NCBI GenBank assembly: GCA_025934635.1 | Contig: JAICWX010000096.1 | Coordinates: 1-26,548 of the forward strand | Origin: Streptosporangiaceae bacterium | GTDB lineage: Bacteria; Actinomycetota; Actinomycetes; Streptosporangiales; Streptosporangiaceae | Direction: 5' to 3' | DNA length: 26,548 bases | Part shown: positions 8,028 through 14,739 of the stretch, piece by piece | Layout of the letters: every line of letters begins with the position of its first letter | Position numbering within the stretch: the stretch's first letter is position 1 | Made by a program: the position numbers and the translations under genes | The notes under the pieces: generated by a model | Seen by the model: only the letters and a program-made list of their open reading frames with translations | Database searches by the model: none | Told to the model about the DNA's origin: nothing

Positions 8028-8420
8028 GTGGCCGGACGGGCCGAGCTCACCGGCCGTCAGCGACGTTCTCTCGCCGGGGACGGCGAGCAGTGGGAGGAGG
8101 CCGGGGTCGTCCGGGTCCGCCTCGACCCCGCGGATCCCGGATACGCCCCGCTGGTCCAGCTGCCGCTGCTGTTCAGCGCCGCCGGGGCGGTGATCGGGCC
8201 CGGCGGCCAGGTGGACGGGCTGAGCCTGCGGGCGCCGCTGCCGGGGTGCGGCCATCAGGGCCTGCACCCGGACTTCTTCCCCGGGCAGCGGACCAGGGGG
8301 CCGCCCGCCGGGTCGCTGATCTTGTTCAACAGCGCCAGCTTGTGGCATTCCGGGACGCCGAACTACAGCCCCGGACTGCGGCTGGCCGTGACGGCCTACC
8401 TCAGCTCTCCCACCGGGTGA
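8028..8420 (+). CDS. Internally shortened phytanoyl-CoA-dioxygenase (PhyH)-like protein
   Basis: This 130-codon frame starts at GTG 8028 and ends directly against the stop of the convergent monooxygenase. It holds PhyH signatures: GCGHQGLHPDF with the H-x-D metal pair near residue 77, then GSLILFNSASLWHSGTPNYS and LRLAVTAYLSSP with the distal histidine and the 2-oxoglutarate-binding arginine. The stretch normally lying between these, with the central double-stranded helix strands (about 40 residues), is absent: HPDFFPGQRTRGPPAGSLI joins the two ends in frame. The N-terminus is also short. All the catalytic side chains are still present, but the barrel probably cannot form. It is most likely a relic; translation as a mini-protein cannot be excluded because the frame is open. 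Confidence 0.5.
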   Translation: MAGRAELTGRQRRSLAGDGEQWEEAGVVRVRLDPADPGYAPLVQLPLLFSAAGAVIGPGGQVDGLSLRAPLPGCGHQGLHPDFFPGQRTRGPPAGSLILFNSASLWHSGTPNYSPGLRLAVTAYLSSPTG

Positions 8421-9647
8421 CTACCGCACGGCCGCCGATGCGTACTCGGGCAGGTCGATCGCGCCTGCCTTGCTGAAGAACAGGCGCCGGGTCAGGCCGC
8501 GCAGCGGGCGGCTCGTCATCAGCCGGGTGGACACCCACCGGGCCCAGATGGCGCGCTGGGACTGCGGCGCATAGGCGCGCACCCCTCCGGGCGGCAGCTT
8601 CTGGCCGGTGTCGACGTAAGGGCGCACGATCCTCTCGTAGCCGGCGAACGCCTGCTGGTAATCCGGGTGGGCGGTGAGCTCGCCCGCCAGGACATAGGCG
8701 CCGACCAGGGCCAGGCTGGTGCCCAGGCCCGTGAGGGGGGACGGGCAGTAGGCCGCGTCCCCTATCAGCGCGATCCGGCCGCGGGTCCAGTGGTCCATGT
8801 GCACCTGCACCAGGGCATCGAAGTAGAAGTCGTCCGCACTGTCCGCGGCGCGGACCAGGTCCGGTACGCGCCATCCGAGCCCCGCGAAGCGGTCCTTGAG
8901 GAGCAGCCGTTGCGCCTCAAGGTCGTGCCGGTCGTAGACCAGCGGGCCCGAGGCGAAGGACAGGGACGCCTTGGCCACGCCGGGCTGCCGCCCCGGCCGG
9001 AGGCTGGCGACCCGTCCTCCCGGCGCGTTGAACATCTGGTACCAGCCGTCCAGGCTAGCCAGCTCTGGTGTGGTGAACCACGCCATGTAGCCGCCGAGCG
9101 GGCGGACGAAGCTGTCCTCGGGGCCGAAGGCCAGTCGCCGGGTGACCGAGTGCGGGCCGTCGGCCCCGATCACCAGGTCGACGGTCAGCTCGGTTCCGTC
9201 GCTCAGGGTCACGTTCGCTCCGCCGGGGCCGTCGTCGAGGGAGCTGATCCGGGTGGAGAAGAGGTAGGACGCGCCGGCCTCCACGCTGGCGTTCACGAGC
9301 AGCTGGGCCAGGTCGCCCCGCAGGATCTCGATCTCGCTGATCATCCCTTCGCCGCCGAAGTCCTCGACGGTCATTTCCGTCCGCCGGCGACCCCGGCTGT
9401 CCACGTCGGCGATGCCCTGCTGCTGCAGCCCCATGGCCCGGGCCTGATCCAGCAGGCCCATCCGGTTCAGCACCACGCGGCCCGCTCCCCGGATGTCCAC
9501 TGCCTGCCCGCCCGGCCGCACGCCGTCGGCGATCTCGATCACGGTGACGTCCACGCCGTCCCGGGCCAGCAGCGTGGCGATCGCCGGACCGGCCAGGCCG
9601 CCACCGCTGACGAGTACCCGCTTGAGGGTTAGGTTCTTCGAAGACAT
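8421..9647 (-). CDS. FAD-dependent monooxygenase (PHBH-like, group A)
   Basis: The 408-residue flavoprotein starts at ATG 9647-9645, eight bases after an AAGG ribosome site. All three family signatures are present: the dinucleotide-binding GGGLAGPAIA near residue 15, the DG motif GADGPHS at 161-167, and GDAAYCPSPLTGLGTSLAL from 296, the GD motif contacting the flavin ribityl chain. ALVGAYVLAGEL follows, as usual. Members hydroxylate aromatic or polyketide-like substrates, or inactivate antibiotics such as tetracyclines or rifamycins, with NAD(P)H and oxygen. The substrate here is unknown. The C-terminus is short, without a thioredoxin-like domain. A 12-bp perfect palindrome 18 bp upstream suggests control by a dimeric repressor, but no regulator gene is adjacent. 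Confidence 0.9.
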   Translation of the reverse strand: MSSKNLTLKRVLVSGGGLAGPAIATLLARDGVDVTVIEIADGVRPGGQAVDIRGAGRVVLNRMGLLDQARAMGLQQQGIADVDSRGRRRTEMTVEDFGGEGMISEIEILRGDLAQLLVNASVEAGASYLFSTRISSLDDGPGGANVTLSDGTELTVDLVIGADGPHSVTRRLAFGPEDSFVRPLGGYMAWFTTPELASLDGWYQMFNAPGGRVASLRPGRQPGVAKASLSFASGPLVYDRHDLEAQRLLLKDRFAGLGWRVPDLVRAADSADDFYFDALVQVHMDHWTRGRIALIGDAAYCPSPLTGLGTSLALVGAYVLAGELTAHPDYQQAFAGYERIVRPYVDTGQKLPPGGVRAYAPQSQRAIWARWVSTRLMTSRPLRGLTRRLFFSKAGAIDLPEYASAAVR

Positions 9648-9664
9648 ACTCGGACCTTGAAGGA

Positions 9665-9676
9665 ATGACCGGTCAT
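9665..9676. promoter_or_regulatory. Perfect palindrome ATGACCGGTCAT, candidate repressor operator
   Basis: A 12-bp perfect dyad lies 18 bp upstream of the FAD monooxygenase start, in its promoter region. The form resembles operators of TetR-family repressors that control flavin monooxygenases. No cognate repressor is next to it in this window. Confidence 0.4.
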
Positions 9677-9726
9677 CGGCAACGATTCGGCCTGGGCCGA
9701 ACACACCGCTCAGCGGGCCGCCCGCG

Positions 9727-9981
9727 TCACGCCCGGAGACGTGACCGCAGGGTCGGCACGCCCGGGCCGTCAAGCTCGGCCAGGTACGGCACGCGGAAAC
9801 GCGCGGCGAGCATGCTGCGCAGCCACTGCCGTTGGTTGAGGCTCGCCGCGGCGATGAGGTGGGCGACAACCTGCTCGACGTTCCATCCTCCGCACAGGGT
9901 CTCATGCCGCCACTGCCCGGCGTCGAGGCCTGCCAGGTCTTCCGCCAGCGCCCATAGGTGCCCGTCCTGCGATCGCGCCAT
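9727..9981 (-). CDS. Truncated maleylpyruvate isomerase/DinB-like protein (mycothiol-dependent fold)
   Basis: The 84-aa product keeps the N-terminal helix pair of the family (LDAGQWRHETLCGGWNVEQ, VVAHLIAAASLNQRQWLRSM, LAARFR) with the conserved W and H residues that contribute to the metal site. It then jumps straight to YLAELDGPGVPTLRSRL, recognisably the C-terminal end of the same family. About 110-120 central residues are missing. A second, smaller gap near HLWALAEDLAGL removes roughly nine residues of the first helix. Both joins keep the frame. Full-length members are about 200 residues. With the second half of the four-helix bundle gone, activity is unlikely. It follows the PadR-HAAS genes on the same strand, after a 75-bp gap. 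Confidence 0.55.
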   Translation of the reverse strand: MARSQDGHLWALAEDLAGLDAGQWRHETLCGGWNVEQVVAHLIAAASLNQRQWLRSMLAARFRVPYLAELDGPGVPTLRSRLRA

Positions 9982-10056
9982 AGCGCTCGATTCCTCCCCG
10001 TAAGTCGCTGACAGGTAGACCAGCCTGGGCCGCCGGAATCATCGACACCTGCCTCG

Positions 10057-10560
10057 TCATCGCCGCGATCGCAGCGCGAATGCGCGGCGACTGGACGTCA
10101 GGGCAGTGCGCCTGACGGCGAGCCAGCGACCGAGCAGCAACACGGTACCGGCCGCGGCGATCAGCGCGGACGTGGCAATCCGCGCCATCAGCATGGTGGG
10201 GGTGTAGCAGCCGTAGGACAAGGCAACGTAGCAGTCCGGCGTCTGCCAGGTCTGCCACCAGGCCGCCAGCAGGTAAGCCGCGCCGAGCCCGCAGGCCGTC
10301 AGGCCCGCCAGCAGCCAGGCCGTCGACACGGCCCGGTTGAGGCGCCCGGCTGAGCGCAGCGTCCTGGCCACCATCGCGGCCGGACCGAACCGGCTGACCG
10401 CCTCCTGCTCGGCCTGGTCTTCCGGCCGTCCCTGGGTCATGGCGTCAGCCGCCACGGCGCGCAGGTGATACTCCGCCTCCATCAGGACCCGCCGCCCCGC
10501 GGCGCCGGTGCCAGCCAGCTGGTCGAACAACTCGTCCAGATACCGCTCGATCTCGCTCAC
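10057..10560 (-). CDS. HAAS-domain (permease prefix) membrane protein
   Basis: The 167-residue protein starts at GTG 10560-10558, with the GTGA overlap to the PadR stop. Residues 1-75 are a HAAS signalling helical domain: IERYLDELFDQLAGTG, RRVLMEAEYHLRAVAADAM, then EDQAEQEAVSRFGPAAMVAR, the usual E.RFG motif. Two membrane spans follow (TAWLLAGLTACGLGAAYLLA, IATSALIAAAGTVLLLGRWL), separated by a Cys-containing loop. HAAS proteins are typically cotranscribed with PadR regulators and help sense membrane or envelope state. The C-terminus is abrupt (FALRSRR) and may have lost a further membrane segment compared with longer relatives. Confidence 0.8.
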   Translation of the reverse strand: MSEIERYLDELFDQLAGTGAAGRRVLMEAEYHLRAVAADAMTQGRPEDQAEQEAVSRFGPAAMVARTLRSAGRLNRAVSTAWLLAGLTACGLGAAYLLAAWWQTWQTPDCYVALSYGCYTPTMLMARIATSALIAAAGTVLLLGRWLAVRRTALTSSRRAFALRSRR

Positions 10561-10889
10561 CCGAACTCCTCCGCCGCGCCGGGCCCGAGCACGGCCCGCA
10601 TGCCGCGCACGAAGTCACCCCAGTCCCGCCGCTTGGCGGCCAGAACACGGGCACCGGCCGGCGTGAGCGAGTAGACGCGGCGGCGCCGGGCAGCGCTGGC
10701 ATCCCACTCGCTGCCCACGAGCCCGTCGCGCTCCAGCCGGTACAAGGCCGGATAGACGGTTCCCTCCGGCAGGTCAAAGGCGCCCAGCGACCGTGCACGC
10801 AGGCTGGCGATGAGCGCATACCCGTGGACTGGCCCGTCGTCACGCAACGTCGTCAGCAGCAGAAGATCCAGATGCCCGCGCAAGTCCAT
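10557..10889 (-). CDS. PadR-family transcriptional regulator
   Basis: The 110-residue winged-helix protein starts at MDLRGHLDLLLL (ATG 10889-10887), the common PadR start; an in-frame ATG at 10907 lies inside the operator. The winged helix is complete: LLTTLRDDGPVHGYALIASL, then EGTVYPALYRLERDGLV with the recognition helix, then RRRVYSLTPAGARVLAAKR with the wing. The C-terminal helix RDWGDFVRGMRAVLG is short, as in subfamily-2 PadR proteins. It overlaps the HAAS gene by 4 nt, giving the common PadR-HAAS pair. The ATG is only 2 bp from the dyad at 10891-10918, so the transcript may be leaderless and self-repressed. Confidence 0.9.
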   Translation of the reverse strand: MDLRGHLDLLLLTTLRDDGPVHGYALIASLRARSLGAFDLPEGTVYPALYRLERDGLVGSEWDASAARRRRVYSLTPAGARVLAAKRRDWGDFVRGMRAVLGPGAAEEFG

Positions 10890-10890
10890 G

Positions 10891-10918
10891 CCTAGAAGTC
10901 TAAGCATAGTTTTCTAGG
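10891..10918. promoter_or_regulatory. PadR operator, 28-bp dyad
   Basis: Outer arms CCTAGAA (10891-10897) and TTCTAGG (10912-10918) are perfect inverted repeats, and inner CTA/TAG at 10900-10902 and 10907-10909 extend the symmetry; 11 of 14 base-pair positions match. The site lies between the divergent PadR gene (start 10889) and the SDR gene (start 10938), where a PadR dimer could repress both. Confidence 0.6.
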
Positions 10919-10937
10919 TGTCAATGAGCCTGCGACC

Positions 10938-11636
10938 ATGACGACTCCTGCTTCCGGCCGCCGGGTCACGCTGGACGTGACCGACACGGCCCGGGGCGGT
11001 GCGGTCGTCGGCGAGACGGTGGAACGCCATGGCCGCCTCGACGTCCTGGTCAACAACGCCGGGCGAACCCAGGTCGGCGCGCTGGAAGAAACGACCGACG
11101 CCGAGATGCGCTCTCTGTTCGAGCTTCATTACTTCGGTCCCGCGGCCCTGACCAGGGCGGCGCTGCCGCACATGCGACGCCAGGGAGGCGGCTGGGTCAT
11201 CCAGCTGTCCAGCGTCGGCGGCCAGATCACCGCGCCCGGGTTCGGCGCCTACTGCGCCACGAAGTTCGCCCTCGAGGGCCTCACCCAGACCCTCAGCCAG
11301 GAGGTCCCCGGCGTTCACTTCCTGATCGTGGAGCCCGGGGCGTTCCGGACGGGCCTGTTCGGCAAGGACGCGGCCTACTTCTCCGCTCCGATGGCGGAGT
11401 ACGCCGAAACGGTGGGCGCCACCCGGACCTATGTCGAAACCGCCGGTGGCTCTCAGGCCGGAGACCCGGCCAAGGCGGCCCGGGCGATCCTCGCTGTCAT
11501 GTCGTCGGCCAAGCCGCCGCTCCGGCTGGTCCTCGGCGGGGACGCCATCGACAACATCCGGCAACGGCTCGCCGGGCTCCAGGACGAACTCGCCGAGTGG
11601 GAGGAGCTCGGACGCGCCACGTCACTGGACGAGTGA
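10938..11636 (+). CDS. Short-chain dehydrogenase/reductase lacking the N-terminal cofactor motif
   Basis: This 232-codon frame carries most of a classical SDR: LDVLVNNAG (NNAG motif) near residue 38, WVIQLSSVGGQ with the catalytic serine, FGAYCATKFALEGLTQTLS with the YxxxK pair, and the HFLIVEPGAFRTGLF segment after strand 6. The normal first 45-50 residues, with the TGxxxGxG Rossmann motif that binds NAD(P), are absent. Instead the protein opens MTTPASGRRVTLDVTDTARG and enters the family at the LDVTD strand. An ATG at 10924 in another frame stops at once, so no upstream exon-like piece is visible. It is probably inactive as a dehydrogenase. The truncation point lies next to the PadR operator, suggesting a deletion brought the operator close. 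Confidence 0.75.
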   Translation: MTTPASGRRVTLDVTDTARGGAVVGETVERHGRLDVLVNNAGRTQVGALEETTDAEMRSLFELHYFGPAALTRAALPHMRRQGGGWVIQLSSVGGQITAPGFGAYCATKFALEGLTQTLSQEVPGVHFLIVEPGAFRTGLFGKDAAYFSAPMAEYAETVGATRTYVETAGGSQAGDPAKAARAILAVMSSAKPPLRLVLGGDAIDNIRQRLAGLQDELAEWEELGRATSLDE

Positions 11637-11716
11637 CCGGTGACGCCGTCCGGATCTGCCCGGATCCGGGCCACGACCGCCTCGGCAGCTTGCCCGCCCG
11701 GCCCGCTCATGTTCCC

Positions 11717-12253
11717 TCAGGCCGGGGCGGCGTCATCCAGCGTGACCTCGTCGCGGAGGACGCTGTAGATGATCTGGTCGTGCCACCGTCCCTGACGGAA
11801 CGTGGTGCCGCGCAGGATGCCCTCGCGGGTGAAGCCGGCCTTCTCCAGGGCGCGCTGCTCGGCCACGTTGGTGACTTCCGTGGTGGCCTCGATCCGGTTG
11901 ACCTGCGTATGCGCGAACAAGTAGTGCACCAGCAGCCGCTGCGCCTCGGAACCGTAGCCGCGGCCCCGGAACTCCGGCGCCAGCCCGATGCCGACTCCCC
12001 AGGCGAAAGCGGCCGGCCCGGTGATGACCTTGCGCCAGGAGACATGGCCCACCCGGTCGGCGTCGTGCATCACGACCAGCATCCCGCCGTCCTCGCCGAG
12101 CAGTCCCGACTCGGCCCACCGCCGGCGCCTGCGCTGGGGATCGCGCCAGCCATGCCATTGGTGCGCGCCGGTGGCCACCGGGCCGTTGGTCAGGCCGGCC
12201 AGCCACGACAGATCGTCTTCAGCCACCGGCCGCAGCGTCACCAGATCGCCCAT
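11717..12253 (-). CDS. GNAT N-acetyltransferase, RimJ/RimL type
   Basis: The 178-residue protein starts at MGDLVTLRPVAEDDLSWLAG (ATG 12253-12251). It is a complete single GNAT domain: MLVVMHDADRVGHVSW (central strands), VGIGLAPEFRGRGYGSEAQR with the acetyl-CoA-binding Q/R-x-x-G-x-G loop near residues 105-112, then HTQVNRIEATTEVTNVAEQR, ALEKAGFTREGILRG and the C-terminal YSVLRDE. This layout belongs to the RimJ/RimL-like group that acetylates protein N-termini or small amines. The substrate is not predictable. It is convergent with the SDR gene and divergent from the zinc-ribbon gene. In contrast to the GNAT relic at 7.0 kb, nothing is missing. Confidence 0.88.
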   Translation of the reverse strand: MGDLVTLRPVAEDDLSWLAGLTNGPVATGAHQWHGWRDPQRRRRRWAESGLLGEDGGMLVVMHDADRVGHVSWRKVITGPAAFAWGVGIGLAPEFRGRGYGSEAQRLLVHYLFAHTQVNRIEATTEVTNVAEQRALEKAGFTREGILRGTTFRQGRWHDQIIYSVLRDEVTLDDAAPA

Positions 12254-12325
12254 GGCCGCGAGCCTACCGGGAGGCTCGCCGTCACGACCTTGACCCGGAG
12301 GCCGCCCTATGGTCACGATCGAGGC

Positions 12326-12604
12326 ATGCGTTTCCCTTGGCAGTTGCCGGACTATGCGATGACCTGCGCCCAATGCGGCACCACCTGGCGCGTGCCCGGG
12401 TCGGCCAGGCGCTGGCGCAGCCGGCTGGCCAGCAGGTTCGTGACCGGAGCGGCGGTGATCACGGGAGCGGCGGTGGAAGCCGATCCGTCCGCCCTGTCCA
12501 GGACGATCGACTCGATCTCCGAGCGGAACCGCGCGGCGCAGGCGCGCTACCGCTGCCCGCAGTGCCATACCGATCAGTTCGCGCGGCGTAGCCTCGGAGG
12601 GTGA
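12326..12604 (+). CDS. Small zinc-ribbon protein, uncharacterised
   Basis: The 92-aa product starts at ATG 12326 after a GAGG ribosome site. Two CxxC knuckles frame the protein: MTCAQCGTTWRVP near residue 12 and YRCPQCHTDQFARR near residue 76, together a four-cysteine zinc ribbon. Between them are a basic segment (RRWRSRLASRF) and a short hydrophobic stretch (VTGAAVITGAAVEA). The size and ribbon suggest nucleic-acid or protein binding in the cytoplasm, but no specific family is recognised. Its TGA overlaps the GTG of the next gene, so the two are translationally coupled. Confidence 0.7.
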   Translation: MRFPWQLPDYAMTCAQCGTTWRVPGSARRWRSRLASRFVTGAAVITGAAVEADPSALSRTIDSISERNRAAQARYRCPQCHTDQFARRSLGG

Positions 12605-12909
12605 TCTTCAGCCGCGAGCTGCGCGACGACGTGCTGGCCGGGGACATCACCGTGTCGTTCCGGCTGTGGAAACGGCCCAAGGTCAAGGCCGGCGGCCGGT
12701 ACCCGGTGGGCCCGGGGTCGGGCCTGATCGCGGTGGACTCCATCGAGCTGATCCCGTTCGCCGACATCACCGACGCCGACGTGCGGCGGGCCGGGGAACC
12801 GGACCGGGAGACGCTGCGCCGCCGGGCCGCCCACGCCGGCCCGATCGACGACGGCACGCTGCTGTACCGGGTGGAATTCCATCCGGTCGAAAGCGGAAGC
12901 CGGTGTTAG
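12601..12909 (+). CDS. ASCH-domain (PUA-like) protein
   Basis: The 102-residue protein starts at GTG 12601 and overlaps the zinc-ribbon stop; GGAGG sits directly before it. It opens VIFSRELRDDVLAGDITVSF, then RLWKRPKVKAGGRYPVG with the conserved K-R-P.vK.G.RY signature of ASCH folds, then IAVDSIELIPFADITDADVR, and ends YRVEFHPVE. ASCH domains are beta-barrels related to PUA RNA-binding domains and are inferred to bind RNA or modified bases; some are amidohydrolases for modified cytidine. The pairing with a zinc-ribbon protein fits an RNA-related role, but that is inference. It is complete in length for the family. Confidence 0.8.
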   Translation: MIFSRELRDDVLAGDITVSFRLWKRPKVKAGGRYPVGPGSGLIAVDSIELIPFADITDADVRRAGEPDRETLRRRAAHAGPIDDGTLLYRVEFHPVESGSRC

Positions 12910-12937
12910 CCCGCATATGCCGGGTATCTGCATACGC

Positions 12938-13591
12938 GTGAACCGACAGGACCAGCAGGCCATTGACGACCTGTTCCAGCATTTGAACCAGTCCGCCGCG
13001 CAGGCGGGACCGCGGGATCCGCAGGCCGAGGCCCGGATCCAGCAGCACATCCAGCGGGACCCGGCCAGCCTGACCTACCAGATGGCGCAGACCCTGGTGG
13101 GCCAGCAGGGCGCGCTCCGGCAGTTGCGGGCCCAGCTCGCCGATGCCCAGCGGCAACTCCAGCACCGGGGACGCTGGGGGTTCGGCCGGCACAATGCCGA
13201 CCAGCAGGGCTACGGTCAGCCGGGCTACGGCGGCTACGGGCCGGGATACCAGCAGGCCCGCTACCAGCAAGCGGGCGGCGGCGGTTTCCTGGCCGGAGCC
13301 GGCCAGATCGCCCTCGGCGTCGGCGGCGGCATCCTGGCCGCCGAGGCGCTGGGCAGCCTGTTCAGCGGCGACGGGCTCTTCGGCGGCGGCTACGGCGACG
13401 AGCGGGCCTTCGACCAGGGGTACGAAGACGGCCGCCAGGACCAGGAACGCTACGACGACAACCGCCAGGACGACAACAGCCAGAATGACGACAACGCCCA
13501 GTACGACGACAACGTGCAGTACGACGACGGTGGCGGCTTTGGCGGCGGCGACTTCGACGGCGGCGGCTTCGATGATGGTGGCGGCTGGTAG
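12938..13591 (+). CDS. DUF2076-like protein with glycine/aspartate-rich C-terminus
   Basis: The preferred start is GTG 12938, giving the family-like opening VNRQDQQAIDDLFQHLNQ; ATG 12917 would add seven residues. Residues 1-85 are helical and resemble DUF2076: QAEARIQQHIQRDPASLTYQ, MAQTLVGQQGALRQLRAQLA. The middle is Gly/Tyr-rich (GYGQPGYGGYGPGY), followed by a hydrophobic glycine segment (FLAGAGQIALGVGGGILAAE) like those that insert in membranes, then GSLFSGDGLFGGGYGDE. The last 70 residues are low-complexity: runs of DDN and QDD, then GGGFGGG and FDGGGFDDGG. The function is unknown; the end resembles secreted or membrane-tethered disordered tails. It is the third gene after the zinc-ribbon/ASCH pair, 28 bp downstream. 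Confidence 0.7.
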   Translation: MNRQDQQAIDDLFQHLNQSAAQAGPRDPQAEARIQQHIQRDPASLTYQMAQTLVGQQGALRQLRAQLADAQRQLQHRGRWGFGRHNADQQGYGQPGYGGYGPGYQQARYQQAGGGGFLAGAGQIALGVGGGILAAEALGSLFSGDGLFGGGYGDERAFDQGYEDGRQDQERYDDNRQDDNSQNDDNAQYDDNVQYDDGGGFGGGDFDGGGFDDGGGW

Positions 13592-13838
13592 CACCCACCC
13601 GTTCGGCTGATTGCTTTTAGGTCATCACGAGCGGCGCGCCGGGTTCCTCGGCCCGCCGCATGGCGGCGGGCAGGTCGGCCAGGGGCAGCGTCGTGACCGG
13701 TATCGGCTCCAGGTCGAGCGCGCCGCTGGCCGCCAGCCGGAGCAGCCGCCGCGGGGCATCCATCGGGTACATGAAGTTCCCCAGGATCTCTTTCGCGCTG
13801 CGCAGCAGGCCCGGCCGCCTCCCGCCGGGCGCGGGTGT

Positions 13839-13879
13839 CGACTTCAGCTGCGCGCCGAGGACAGCGCGGACGCCGGGGG
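13839..13879. repeat. 41-bp perfect repeat, copy 1 (in dehydrogenase relic)
   Basis: All 41 bases match 15568-15608 in the same orientation. Read on the minus strand, both copies encode PGVRAVLGAQLKS. In copy 2 the segment is a natural part of the full lipoprotein; here it is foreign to the dehydrogenase family, so the transfer probably went from the lipoprotein gene to this site. Confidence 0.9.
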
Positions 13880-14030
13880 CCAGGCGGCCGCGGAGGAACC
13901 CGCCGTACGGGACCACGCACCGGCTGAGCGCGGCTAGCCGCTCGCTGGCGACCTGGTCCAGCGCGGCCGGGACCGGCGTCACCGTGGTGGCCGGGGCCAG
14001 CGCCAGCTCGGCCAGCGTGCCGTCCCGCCG

Positions 14031-14064
14031 CCGGGCGCGGTCAGCCGCCGGGCGCGGTCAGCCG
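14031..14064. repeat. 17-bp perfect tandem duplication inside the dehydrogenase relic
   Basis: CCGGGCGCGGTCAGCCG occurs at 14031-14047 and again at 14048-14064. On the minus strand it duplicates the codons after the start and brings a TGA into the original frame. Confidence 0.9.
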
Positions 14065-14092
14065 CCAGGCTTTCACATGACCTCCATCAGAC

Positions 14093-14317
14093 CTACGACG
14101 GGCTGTTTCCGACTTCGGCCAGGATGCGCCGGGCCAGGGCCTCGTCGGCCGGGGCCACCAGCACGCGAACGCCCTGCAACTGCAGGGCGGGCTCCTCCCC
14201 GCCGGCGTCGTCGGCCGACACGGCCGCCGTCACGCCGTTACTGCGGAGCAGGCCGACGATCAGCTCCGCCTCGGTACTGCTGGTCACGCTCGCCACCGGT
14301 ACAGTCGCGCCGTCCAT
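14093..14317 (-). CDS. DUF2007-like protein
   Basis: The 74-residue protein starts at ATG 14317-14315 after a strong GGAGGAG ribosome site. It is a small alpha/beta domain: VPVASVTSSTEAELIVGLLR, SNGVTAAVSADDAGG, LQGVRVLVAPADEALARRIL. This is the pattern of DUF2007 (putative signal-transducing protein), where residues 7-25 recall tandem ACT-like halves. The family is cytoplasmic with no proven role. It lies 34 bp after the 14352-14606 gene on the same strand, so the two probably form an operon. Confidence 0.7.
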   Translation of the reverse strand: MDGATVPVASVTSSTEAELIVGLLRSNGVTAAVSADDAGGEEPALQLQGVRVLVAPADEALARRILAEVGNSPS

Positions 14318-14351
14318 GATCTCAGCTCCTCCGCTCCTGCCCCGCCGGGCG

Positions 14352-14606
14352 CTACAGGAACTGGCCCGGTGAGTGGTCCAGATCGCCGCTCCACACCACG
14401 GCCACGACCTCGGCCGGATCGACCACCGCCCAGCCGTTCTCGCGCTCGAGGTGGACCAGGCCGTCCGGGCGGATCTCCACGCCGGTCAGCTGCTTGCCCT
14501 CGGTGCTGGTGAACCCGACCTGCCCGGCCTGCTTCACCAGCATGAAAATCGTCCCGTACTTCCCGATGAGTGGCTTAAGCAGGTCACTGATCGTCTCGCC
14601 GGTCAT
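14352..14606 (-). CDS. Conserved hypothetical protein, 84 aa
   Basis: Starts at ATG 14606-14604 with a GGAGG ribosome site. The protein opens MTGETISDLLKPLIGKYGTI, with mixed strands and helices: FMLVKQAGQVGFTSTEGKQL, TGVEIRPDGLVHLEREN, GWAVVDPAEVVAVVW. It is acidic near the C-terminus (GDLDHSPGQFL). There is no signal peptide or membrane segment. I do not recognise a named family; the size and strand pattern suggest a small beta-barrel. Coding bias and the ribosome site support it being real. It is the first gene of a likely two-gene operon with the DUF2007-like gene. Confidence 0.7.
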   Translation of the reverse strand: MTGETISDLLKPLIGKYGTIFMLVKQAGQVGFTSTEGKQLTGVEIRPDGLVHLERENGWAVVDPAEVVAVVWSGDLDHSPGQFL

Positions 14607-14739
14607 GAAATCATTACCTCCGGATGTTCGCTATGAGCAGGATGCCCCGTCGGGCGGCCGTCAATGCGCAACCGTCTGGCCCCAGGTCACCAGGCGGGGT
14701 CGTCGGCTGACACCTCCGATGCCGGGCGCCGCGCCCAGG

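Larger units (their letters stand above)
13617..14076 (-). pseudogene. Shredded zinc-type (MDR) alcohol dehydrogenase with an inserted lipoprotein-gene fragment
   Basis: The likely original start, GTG 14076-14074, encodes VKAWRLTAPGG, a normal MDR opening, then meets TGA because of a 17-bp tandem duplication at 14031-14064. In another frame, DGTLAELALAPATTVTPVP and AALDQVAS match the end of the MDR catalytic domain, skipping about 80 residues. A short unmatched piece (RCVVPYGGFLRGR) follows. Next comes LAPGVRAVLGAQLKS, identical to part of the neighbouring lipoprotein and encoded by 41 identical bases. The last 65 residues (RSAKEILGNFMYPMDAPRRL, LPLADLPAAMRRAEEPGAP) are the MDR C-terminus. 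The cofactor-binding GxGxxG region and the zinc ligands are gone. A composite relic, not an enzyme. Confidence 0.65.
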
